Below the pieces are notes generated by a model. It was not told the origin of the DNA, searched no databases, and was given only the letters and a program-made list of their open reading frames with translations. A DNA stretch of 64,000 nucleotides, taken from positions 7,243,512-7,307,511 of the forward strand of contig CP136064.1 of assembly GCA_032622095.1 (NCBI GenBank). The letters are read 5' to 3'. The stretch comes from Siphonodentalium dalli (lineage: Eukaryota; Mollusca; Scaphopoda; Gadilida; Siphonodentaliidae). The position numbers were made by a program, and so were the translations under genes. Below are positions 61,601-64,000 of the stretch, one piece after another. Every line of letters starts with the position of its first letter. Position 1 is the first letter of the stretch.

Positions 61601-61724
61601 CAGGAAGTGACCAATACTGGGAGTGCTACGTCAAACAACTGGCAACAACTCTTTACCATCCAACATCAACATGTAAAATGGGCGGGGCTAAGGACCCCAC
61701 AGCTGTCGTAGATCCGAGGCTAAG
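29727..61724 (+). CDS. GMC oxidoreductase, gene 2 (ten exons, last exon beyond window)
   Basis: A nearly complete FAD-dependent GMC oxidoreductase. Ten exons join without frame breaks to 558 codons plus two bases; adding an exon like 10053-10185 gives about 602 residues. Residues 9-19 form a hydrophobic segment suggesting a signal peptide or anchor, so the protein is probably secretory or membrane-linked (inference). The FAD dinucleotide-binding stretch YDYIVVGAGSAG is at 42-53 and LLLEAG with its ribose-binding Glu at 69-74. GMC signature 1 ([18 protein letters not shown]) is at 123-140, signature 2 ([15 protein letters not shown]) at 298-312, and catalytic His in HPTSTCK at about 537. ATG 29727 is chosen because an in-frame TGA lies at 29712-29714. 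The closest named types are glucose dehydrogenase [FAD, quinone] and choline dehydrogenase; substrate is not deducible. It is the tandem paralogue of gene 1. Confidence 0.94.
29866..31859 (+). other. gene 2 intron 1, unique part
   Basis: AT-rich intron. Small open frames around 30415-30921 on both strands match no family I know. The sequence is free of tandem repeats by eye. Confidence 0.45.
31860..32260 (+). mobile_element. TTAA-type MITE, copy C (complete)
   Basis: TTAA at 31860-31863 and 32257-32260; termini CCCTTTACCCAACA and TGTTGGGTAAAGGG. Two core palindromes at about 32014-32082 and 32163-32231. It ends 43 bp from exon 2, so it lies over or next to the intron's branch-point region. 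Confidence 0.88.
32304..32512 (+). CDS. gene 2 exon 2 (FAD-binding GAGSAG)
   Basis: The acceptor is ATATTCCAG ending 32303; the donor is GTGAGC at 32513. It encodes [40 protein letters not shown] and ends SLKDK in phase 0. A TTAA MITE ends only 43 bp before this exon. Confidence 0.95.
32628..33545. repeat. foldback element, ~160-bp arms, with a MITE nested inside
   Basis: The left arm (32628-32790; CCTCTACTCTGGATAACGCC ... TTCTTAGTTATTATCTGTTC) is inverted at 33369-33545. The arms are ~80% alike with several indels by eye. MITE copy D sits beside the right arm. Related fragments occur at 10400-10560. Confidence 0.7.
32967..33368 (+). mobile_element. TTAA-type MITE, copy D (complete)
   Basis: TTAA at 32967-32970 and 33365-33368. 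Flanking sequence on the two sides reads AGTACATTAA and TTAAGTACATTAA, consistent with insertion at one TTAA. Two core palindromes, then the ATCTTCGG-type tail and GGCCGGTTTTGGCCGGTTTG before the end. Confidence 0.88.
33546..34712. other. gene 2 intron 2, unique part
   Basis: AT-rich; a (CAT)n-like microsatellite lies at 34617-34668. No gene recognised. Confidence 0.45.
34713..35200 (+). mobile_element. hairpin-head foldback element H3
   Basis: A ~164-bp palindrome (34713-34876; arm TATAAGGATTAACTGTCATG) with apex AAAACCCGAAGGGTTTT, followed by ~320 bp of tail ending near GCCGACCAATCAGAATGCTG. Its sequence is unrelated to H1/H2 but the design is the same. The right boundary is a guess. Confidence 0.55.
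35371..36155. mobile_element. TTAA-flanked element with ~100-bp inverted ends and internal 26-bp array
   Basis: TTAA at 35371-35374 and 36152-36155. The ends AGGGGTACTGTACGCTAAAT and (inverted) AGGGGTACTGGACCCTAAAT continue as inverted repeats to GAATGAATTTGAGCCATG on both sides. The interior is mostly the 26-bp array. TTAA target plus AGGGG ends would suit a Kolobok-like non-autonomous element (tentative). Confidence 0.7.
35563..36028. repeat. 26-bp tandem repeat (~18 copies)
   Basis: Near-identical units ATTACCATGTGTGTTATATC + ATTATA. Only about six units carry a substitution, so amplification is recent. It lies wholly inside the TTAA-flanked element. Confidence 0.92.
36246..38283. repeat. 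59/60-bp satellite array (~34 copies), gene 2 intron 2
   Basis: Units read ATGCACTGCGCGACGCCTAG, GTGTGTTAAAAATACATCGC, TACCTTT(G)CATTCTACCATA. The optional G makes 60- and 59-bp variants, and GAGACGCCCAGG variants recur in blocks, showing higher-order spread. With CCTAGG in most units it should give a regular AvrII ladder. The 60-bp phase opens frames on both strands (36296-36548) without biological support. Confidence 0.95.
38384..38811 (+). mobile_element. TTAA-type MITE, copy E (complete)
   Basis: TTAA at 38384-38387 and 38808-38811. Two core palindromes (about 38415-38482 and 38590-38656) and the ATATTTTAGGTTGTTGAAGC tail. It lies ~100 bp from the end of the 60-bp array. Confidence 0.87.
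38864..39250 (+). mobile_element. TGTGACCC-type MITE (type II), partial copy
   Basis: Begins ATCAAATCCAGTCGTAAGTC without the outer TGTGACCCGCC. It carries shortened core palindromes at both sides and the inner module with CCATACAGAGCCCCAGACAA. It ends CACAGGGTAAAAAAT ~97 bp before exon 3. Confidence 0.75.
39347..39536 (+). CDS. gene 2 exon 3 (GMC signature 1)
   Basis: The acceptor is CATTTCAG ending 39346; the donor is GTGAGT at 39537. It reads [33 protein letters not shown]..., fitting the PROSITE-type GMC signature 1 that contacts the FAD. It ends with EYTKR plus one base of Gly. Confidence 0.95.
39759..40330 (+). mobile_element. hairpin-head foldback element H4
   Basis: A ~140-bp palindrome (39759-39898; arm TAGAGCATGGCTTGGAGTGA) with apex GACGCGAAGCGGAGTG, then a tail that includes CCAACCAATCGGAAAGC near 40275. 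Design as in H1-H3 and H5; sequence differs. The right edge is uncertain. Confidence 0.5.
40818..41744 (+). CDS. uncharacterised 308-codon ORF, mostly within the insertion
   Basis: I do not recognise a named family. Residues 1-~70 come from the host repeat and are probably not real protein. Inside the insertion the frame encodes [17 protein letters not shown], then a lysine run ([20 protein letters not shown]), an acidic/proline-rich middle ([36 protein letters not shown]) and a helical, lysine-rich C-terminus ending [11 protein letters not shown]. The basic linker followed by acidic disorder recalls gag-like or ORF1-like proteins of invertebrate retroelements, which is only an impression. 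Stop TAA follows at 41742-41744. Confidence 0.4.
   Translation: MGHRRLNIPMMRYNKNAIIFHENIDQAVSKKNAACDDFFIRKAHKAIDQSGPSVYFILSYIFLPHPLDVTPTQSISSRTSRELGSPPLRMNSPPLIPISVTNMLDAMHVTPCLSWSLHAHKGGYQLVLDFQTGPAQPFSGLPTGPENTRSARKPRQKMKKKKKKTPSRKKRDAERLAAWKEKKATDVTPASSSHAVEIPTQSVQEMESPPPSPLRPDADTSDFIPKTPEYNEPEPDNPISPVTEQETDATRLERENYMKESAKFHARVDESIKKAEETRITTMAAFDKIYPPKSKNKKRKKLKATSKS
40930..41029 (+). repeat. 5' part of a dispersed repeat split by an insertion
   Basis: AAAAGCACACAAGGCTATTG through CGCTAGATGTCACTCC is repeated at 43165-43256. In the second copy this sequence runs straight into GAACCCTATTTACACC; here it is cut at 41029 and resumes at 41920. Confidence 0.8.
41030..41907 (+). mobile_element. 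878-bp insertion with 12-bp target duplication carrying an ORF
   Basis: AGATGTCACTCC occurs at 41018-41029 and 41908-41919, on either side of the insert, and only once in the uninterrupted copy at 43245-43256. That is direct evidence of insertion with a 12-bp target duplication. The insert is GC-richer than its surroundings, lacks terminal inverted repeats and a poly-A tail, and is mostly coding-like (ORF to 41744). A 5' fragment of a retroelement or a retroposed sequence are both possible. Confidence 0.75.
41930..42862. mobile_element. possible element with TTTACACC...GGTGTAAA ends
   Basis: TTTACACCAGTGTAACCTAAAG at the left is inverted at 42840-42862. The uninterrupted repeat copy at 43256-43276 has the left sequence once, followed by different DNA. 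The ~890-bp interior is AT-rich with no ORF. Boundaries and class are unknown. Confidence 0.4.
42863..43685 (+). other. gene 2 intron 3 remainder
   Basis: Includes the uninterrupted copy of the dispersed repeat (43165-43276). The rest up to exon 4 has no recognised gene. A string of GACGCTT/AGGCGCTT motifs at 43530-43640 may be a decayed small tandem repeat. Confidence 0.5.
43686..43820 (+). CDS. gene 2 exon 4
   Basis: The acceptor is TTTTACAG ending 43685; the donor is GTATAC at 43821. The 135-bp exon completes Gly and reads [40 protein letters not shown], the helix pair between the FAD and substrate domains. It leaves one base for the next Gly codon. Confidence 0.92.
43835..44035 (+). repeat. 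~32-37-bp tandem repeat just after exon 4
   Basis: Four to five units of the form CATACCCCGCTGTTAGCCGG + TACTCATGA, starting 15 bp after the exon's donor. Confidence 0.75.
44425..44774 (+). mobile_element. TGTGACCC-type MITE (type II), complete copy
   Basis: Termini TGTGACCCGCCATATCAAAT and the exact inverse ending GGCGGGTCACA, extending through CCAGTCGTAAGTCGGG (TIR ~45 bp). The interior has the CCATACAGAGCCCCAGACAA / CTGCAGGGTAATGGATG module and one full core palindrome (44655-44722). Confidence 0.85.
44775..45400. other. gene 2 intron 4, unique part
   Basis: No gene or clear repeat recognised; AT-rich. Confidence 0.45.
45403..45757. repeat. 59-bp tandem repeat (6 copies) upstream of exon 5
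   Basis: Units GATGCATGGTATATCTGTGA, GTACATAGGGTTGATGTGGA, GCCATGCGTTATGGGGTTT. It stops 61 bp before the exon. The frame does not continue into the exon. Confidence 0.9.
45819..45940 (+). CDS. gene 2 exon 5
   Basis: The acceptor is GTTTCCAG ending 45818; the donor is GTAAAT at 45941. It reads [40 protein letters not shown], the region usually written G-x-x-R-x-S-t-x-x-A-y-L...NL-x-i. The MITE at 45946 begins five bases into the following intron. Confidence 0.93.
45946..46295 (-). mobile_element. TGTGACCC-type MITE (type II), truncated, at exon 5 donor
   Basis: Starts TGTGACCCGCCATATCAAAT at intron position +6 after exon 5, with a core palindrome at 46001-46067 and the inner module reversed relative to 44425. 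The far end stops inside the second palindrome (CCAATGCATTCACAG). Confidence 0.8.
46451..46876 (+). mobile_element. TGTGACCC-type MITE (type II), outer ends missing
   Basis: Runs from ATCCAGTCGTAAGTCGGGAT to its inverse CCCGACTTACGACTGGAT. It has two core palindromes, the first altered (GTCGACCATATATAAGAGTC). It is flanked by a ~64-bp direct repeat (46387-46450 and 46883-46946). Confidence 0.8.
47260..47427 (+). CDS. gene 2 exon 6 (GMC signature 2)
   Basis: The acceptor is TTTATTGCAG ending 47259; the donor is GTGAGT at 47428. It is 56 codons in phase 0-0: [56 protein letters not shown]. This holds GMC signature 2 and the strand that closes the FAD domain. Confidence 0.95.
47428..47925 (+). 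other. start of gene 2 intron 6
   Basis: Non-coding, AT-rich; no repeat recognised before the 79/87-bp array. Confidence 0.4.
47926..49292. repeat. 79/87-bp minisatellite (~16 copies)
   Basis: Units CCTCGGCGCTCAATACTCCA, ACCAGGACTGCCTCGATGGC, CATAGAGCTGAGACGCTGAG, CTAAACGACCC. Long units add AGTTCACA; the short ones lack it. Long-short dimers dominate the right half. The 87-bp phase encodes [20 protein letters not shown] on the minus strand, but the short units break the frame, so it is unlikely to be a gene. Confidence 0.9.
49423..49752 (+). pseudogene. LINE 2 ORF1-like C-terminal remnant
   Basis: Frame 49423-49752 reads [20 protein letters not shown], then [35 protein letters not shown]... 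and stops at TAA 49750-49752. It is rich in Asn, Tyr and Arg and looks like the low-complexity end of an ORF1/gag-like RNA-binding protein. It lies 77 bp before the endonuclease ATG. Confidence 0.45.
49830..51020 (+). pseudogene. LINE 2 endonuclease, with stop codon and lost catalytic Asp
   Basis: Starts [14 protein letters not shown], with IETHLTP and the closing YSDHCPLSW, all APE-type. An in-frame TGA sits at 50127-50129. The usual GDFN motif reads [13 protein letters not shown] at 50310-50312 in place of the catalytic Asp codon. The frame is lost at ~51000 and continues in another frame (50975-51268). Confidence 0.85.
50975..51929 (+). pseudogene. LINE 2 RT, N-terminal half
   Basis: Frame pieces 50975-51268 ([11 protein letters not shown]), 51423-51797 ([40 protein letters not shown]) and 51795-51929 ([20 protein letters not shown]) are RT motifs in order but in different frames. 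It stops at the insertion point inside SMYN. Confidence 0.8.
51928..53069. mobile_element. 1.14-kb insertion within LINE 2
   Basis: ATAAC at 51923-51927 recurs at 53070-53074, and the RT sequence resumes there, so 51928-53069 is an insertion with a 5-bp target duplication. It contains a 9-bp array (52655-52835), GGAAGGAAGG and, at its end, a hairpin ACTTGCGTCCAGCATGGACT + GGCGCAAGT. The segment GGGTATACGTCTTGGATGGT also occurs at 63905. No ORF identifies its class. Confidence 0.7.
52655..52835. repeat. 9-bp array (GAAGTTTTT)n
   Basis: Imperfect 9-bp repeats that read EVFEVFEVF on the plus strand and KNFKNFKNF on the minus strand. It is the opposite orientation of the array at 62838. Confidence 0.85.
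53075..54521 (+). pseudogene. LINE 2 RT C-terminal half and CCHC-like end
   Basis: RT resumes with [20 protein letters not shown], then the catalytic box [20 protein letters not shown] and [12 protein letters not shown]. Thumb segments follow ([35 protein letters not shown]) and [18 protein letters not shown] near 54290-54345 gives the CCHC-like motif; stop TGA at 54519-54521. Several stops and shifts (53086-53120, 53562, 54090) break it. Confidence 0.85.
54863..55266 (+). other. gene 2 intron 6 end, with duplicated splice acceptor
   Basis: The last ~60 bp hold a tandem duplication: TTTCAGATCCCAGTTATTGC + TGACCTACCTGTT (55206-55238) precedes the true acceptor and exon. If the first AG were used, the frame would meet TAA after nine codons. 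Confidence 0.8.
55267..55420 (+). CDS. gene 2 exon 7
   Basis: The acceptor is TATTTCCAG ending 55266; the donor is GTGAGT at 55421. It reads [51 protein letters not shown]. The LP-VG-xx-LQDH motif is typical of the family. A 30-bp copy of the exon's first bases, with its own AG, lies 58 bp upstream. Confidence 0.94.
55600..55630. repeat. (GA)n microsatellite
   Basis: About 11 GA units in intron 7 of gene 2. Confidence 0.85.
55825..55970 (+). CDS. gene 2 exon 8
   Basis: The acceptor is TTGCACAG ending 55824; the donor is GTATAT at 55971. It reads [48 protein letters not shown]. Length and phase equal gene 1 exon 84-229. Confidence 0.93.
55971..57497 (+). other. gene 2 intron 8
   Basis: Collinear with gene 1 230-2041 but lacking element H1. 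A 58-bp direct duplication (AGCGAGGATATCCTTAAATA ... GAATTTATC) lies at 57068-57166. It serves as the empty-site reference for H1. Confidence 0.75.
57498..57687 (+). CDS. gene 2 exon 9
   Basis: The acceptor is TTCATCTAG ending 57497; the donor is GTGAGC at 57688. It reads [60 protein letters not shown]. It is the 190-bp counterpart of 2042-2231, but only one copy of the donor sequence follows. Confidence 0.94.
58284..58866. repeat. 34-bp minisatellite, left block (~17 copies)
   Basis: Units CATGCTTCGACATCCCACCT + TATAACAGTGTTAT. It is continuous in type with 59958-60720; element H5 splits it. Confidence 0.92.
58867..59957 (+). mobile_element. hairpin-head foldback element H5, inserted in the 34-bp array
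   Basis: Starts with a ~150-bp palindrome (58867-59017; arm ACAGTTGTCGCCC..., apex GAGGAGCGAAGCTCCGAGG). The tail of ~940 bp includes GCACGTGACAGCACATGGGC and CCAATCAGAAGGGTGG near its right end (~59920). TTGTTATCC after the palindrome and GGATAACAA at the right end are inverted. The surrounding satellite gives both borders. No transposase ORF. Confidence 0.72.
59958..60720. repeat. 34-bp minisatellite, right block (~22 copies)
   Basis: Same unit as 58284-58866, more diverged, with a ~340-bp higher-order segment (60040-60300) repeated at 60340-60620. Confidence 0.9.
60721..61501 (+). other. gene 2 intron 9 end
   Basis: Collinear with gene 1 around 6150-6280 and 7068-7111. It holds the empty site for MITE copy A near 61380 and a single diverged unit of the 48-bp repeat near 61440. 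Confidence 0.7.
61502..61724 (+). CDS. gene 2 exon 10 with HPTSTCKMG motif
   Basis: The acceptor is TTTCCCCAG ending 61501; the donor is GTAATA at 61725. It reads [34 protein letters not shown]..., [17 protein letters not shown]. Catalytic His is at about residue 537. It ends with two bases of Arg, to be completed by an exon beyond 64000. Confidence 0.94.
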
Positions 61725-62837
61725 GTAATAATACATATACTATTTATCGATATATTTCCAGGATATATCCCTATTCATGTGTCCTGTTTTAATTCATTTT
61801 CCTACATCAGTCTGGACCAGGGATTGAATAGAGGGTCTCCGTTGTGGTGGGGGCACATCGAAATGTCCAACTGCACCCGCCTTGAAATATACAGCATATA
61901 ATAGTTTTGCCTTTATCATCTGGCCAAATCCTTTCTTTCGGCGCACACAATCCCGATTGTCCCAGATTAAATCCTGCGTGCAGCATGGTTATTTAGGGAC
62001 AATCGGGCTCGTGTGCGCCGACACTTATGTGGTCAACTCAACTTGGCTCGCGTTTAAAGAAGAAACATAACTTATATAAATACAAATGGGTGGGACAAAC
62101 TCAGATTTGTTTGAATTCGATGTACGTGTAAGTTAAATAAATAGATACGGTAGTGTTTTCTGTTTGTAATCGTTGTTTGCTAAATTCCGTTTCCATAAAT
62201 TTCAAAGTAAATTCTTCAGCTTATGCTCAGAAATGGCAGAAAACCACCAAAAATACCCATTTTCCCAGACGAATTGGAAATCACAAGATGCATGTCCCTT
62301 CTATACCTAACAAAAACAAAACTAATCATATAGTTATTCTCATGTTAATTGTATATATTAACCAATATATATCTCGTCACCCAACGACACTGAGGGTCTC
62401 AGAGGTCATGTCAAACAAAGAGAGGCATCCATTTGCACTGAGATACCGGCAATCAGATCGGTATAGTCCAAGTTTCTATCGATGTAAACCAGCTAGTGGT
62501 AGTGATAATACTGGTTTACATCGACGTATAAACCAGCTAGTGAAAACGGTACACTCACAAAAATCGGAGTCCGTATATATAGTAGCTATTGTAGCTATAG
62601 TGCCTATATATGTAGCACCTATAGGTTATTGGTGTGATATAGTAGCTATACTGTCTTAAGTGCCTATCGCGGAACCGTTGATGATAAGGCCCCCAGTTGG
62701 TCTCATTTCAGGAACGATAACTCTATCCGACCTATATTCTCTGCAGTACTCTCGTCGGTGTTAGTCTAGACAATTGACCTATATTCTCCGCCCACGCATT
62801 GCATCATGGTCTATGTGTATACCGGTTGGGCATGTCC
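61725..62837 (+). other. gene 2 intron 10, segment shared with gene 1
   Basis: Collinear with 7335-8085, including the AACCAGCTAGTG palindromic element (62455-62550). After it the two genes diverge. No gene recognised. Confidence 0.65.
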
Positions 62838-63030
62838 AAAAAATTTCAAAAACTTCAAAAATTTCAAAAACTTCAAAAACTTCAAAAATTTCAAAAATTT
62901 CAAAAATTTCAAAAATTTCAAAAATTTCAAAAATTTCAAAAACTTCAAAAATTTCAAAAACTTCAAAAACTTCAAAAACTTCAAAAAACTTAAAAAACTT
63001 CACAAATTTCACAAATTTCAAAAATTAAAC
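62838..63030. repeat. 9-bp array (AAAAATTTC/AAAAACTTC)n
   Basis: About 20 units; all three plus frames and the minus frame stay open (KNFKNF, KFQKLQ, KISKTSK, EIFEVF). This is an effect of the 9-bp period, not evidence of a protein. Confidence 0.9.
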
Positions 63031-63053
63031 AAAATTCAGGATTTAGTCATAAA

Positions 63054-63112
63054 TGTGACCCGCCATATCAAATCCATATTTATCCTGTGCCAATGCATTC
63101 TCTTATATATGC
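63054..63112 (+). mobile_element. TGTGACCC-type MITE (type II), 5' stub
   Basis: TGTGACCCGCCATATCAAAT followed by CCTGTGCCAATGCATTCTCT and TATATATGCG, then abruptly CGG-rich sequence. Only the first core arm survives. Confidence 0.7.
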
Positions 63113-63900
63113 GGCGGCCGTAATGCGCATGTCAACGCCGCTGCCGCCGGCGGCGGTGGCAACTACATAATCCTATGGCATGCAAAGAAATTGGCGGCGG
63201 CGCCACCGCCGCCGGCGGTTCAGGATTTAGTCGGAAATTTGGCTTGTTGCCATTCATCGGAAAGCTATGGGGGTACGGTGGTGAGCGCCACCGAAAAAAG
63301 CAAGTGAGCGAGGGAAAAAAGAGAAAAATAACATGACAAGTGGTACATAGTACAATTTATTATATTAACTATTCACTGTCACTTTCGTCCGAATTGTCAT
63401 CACTTTCGTCAGATGTGTCATTTGTTTCGTCCATGAACTTTTCTAGCAATGGTCTGTACTTTAATATTGACATTTTCACTGCATCACGATCTTCAAAACC
63501 ATTCTTCATATATTTCTCCACTTTATCCATGACACTGTGATATTTTTGAGGCAGACTTTTGTAGCAAGGTTTTCACGAAGTACGTCTTCCCGGCGTTTGC
63601 GGCGGCGGAGTATGCGGCGGCGGAGTATGCGGCGGCGGCGGCGGCTGTTGTTGTTGATACAAATGTCAATGCAATTATGAGTGATTTCAATATGCACACT
63701 CTATTGTATAGGTAAACAATTGGCGCGGCGGCAGTGAGGGGGTGAGGGGGCTGCACGCGCGCCAATTTTTTTACCTATACAATAGAGTGTGCATATTGAA
63801 ATCACTCATAATTGCATTGACATTTGTATCAACAACAGCCGCCGCCGCCGCCGCCGCCGCCGCATACTCCGCCGCAGCAAACGCCGGCGGCGTTTGCCGC
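63110..63900. mobile_element. CGG/CCG-rich foldback element
   Basis: Arms of ~125 bp at 63591-63718 and 63765-63893 are near-perfect inverted repeats: each goes from GGCGTTTGCGGCGGCGGAGT through GTTGATACAAATGTCAATGC to CACTCTATTGTATAGGTAAA, with a ~45-bp spacer. A further GCCGCCGGCGGCGG-rich stretch lies at 63110-63225. A short acidic ORF is present on the minus strand between them. Confidence 0.75.
63369..63530 (-). CDS. small acidic-tailed ORF inside the CGG foldback element
   Basis: Minus-strand ATG (63528-63530) to TAG, 53 codons: MDKVEKYMKNGFEDRDAVKM, then SILKYRPLLEKFMDE and a Ser/Asp/Glu tail (DTSDESDDNSDESDSE). Upstream in other frames is GKTYFVKTLLQK, a P-loop-like string, so this may be the frameshifted C-terminus of an element-borne protein. 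No family recognised. Confidence 0.3.
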   Translation of the reverse strand: MDKVEKYMKNGFEDRDAVKMSILKYRPLLEKFMDETNDTSDESDDNSDESDSE

Positions 63901-64000
63901 CAAGGGTATACGTCTTGGATGGTATTTTGGCGTATATAAAAATTACTACTTCAGAGTACACTTTGAACTTTAGCCGGAATGGGGACTCCGCACTATTATG

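Noticed and set aside
62774-63123. Long (NFK)n, (KFQ)n, (SKI)n and (EVF)n frames
   Set aside because: All frames of a 9-bp repeat lacking stops are open; there is no start context, splice evidence or similarity.
63340-63540. Plus-strand Ser-rich frame (SLSSELSSLSSDVSFVSSMN)
   Set aside because: It is the complement of the acidic minus-strand frame, which has the more protein-like composition.

Overview
The window is eukaryotic nuclear DNA from an animal. Coding sequence is split into short exons with GT-AG borders, introns run from about 0.4 to 8 kb, and AT-rich non-coding DNA is packed with minisatellites, MITE-like foldback elements, APE-type non-LTR retrotransposons and a Penelope-like (GIY-YIG) fragment. 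I see no bacterial-style operons, tRNAs, rRNAs or CRISPR. The repeat spectrum and a FAD-dependent GMC gene family suit a marine invertebrate, plausibly a mollusc or other lophotrochozoan. The species cannot be fixed from the sequence alone.

The real genes are two tandem, same-strand (+) paralogues of a GMC oxidoreductase (glucose/choline-dehydrogenase-like flavoprotein). Gene 1 enters from the left edge. Only its last four coding exons are present (84-229, 2042-2231, 7112-7334, 10053-10185), ending at a TGA. Gene 2 starts at an ATG at 29727 and has ten coding exons in the window (29727-29865, 32304-32512, 39347-39536, 43686-43820, 45819-45940, 47260-47427, 55267-55420, 55825-55970, 57498-57687, 61502-61724); its last exon should lie beyond 64000. 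Shared exons have identical lengths and phases, and even intron sequence is recognisably the same, so a segment of at least 8-10 kb was duplicated in tandem. Full length is predicted at about 602 residues, normal for the family.

Layout: 1-10185 gene 1 tail, with introns carrying foldback insertions and minisatellites. 10186-29726 is intergenic: a Penelope-like fragment and Helitron-like ends (11.5-12.6 kb), a TTAA MITE (13.2 kb), a DNA transposon with terminal inverted repeats (14.7-16.8 kb), a large inverted repeat split by a LINE (17.9-23.8 kb), a duplicated putative promoter/5' exon (27.3-28.0 kb) and a ~58-bp minisatellite (28.5-29.6 kb). 29727-64000 is gene 2, whose introns hold five further minisatellite types, many copies of one palindromic core, a second decayed LINE that is itself interrupted (49.4-54.9 kb), a retroposon-like insertion carrying an uncharacterised ORF (41.0-41.9 kb), and a GC-rich CGG/CCG inverted repeat at the right end.

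The two genes act independently as oxidoreductases. Everything else is mobile or repetitive DNA. Its main interest is how it sits on the gene structure (elements and arrays touching splice sites) and the recurring 'hairpin-head' and 'shared palindromic core' designs.
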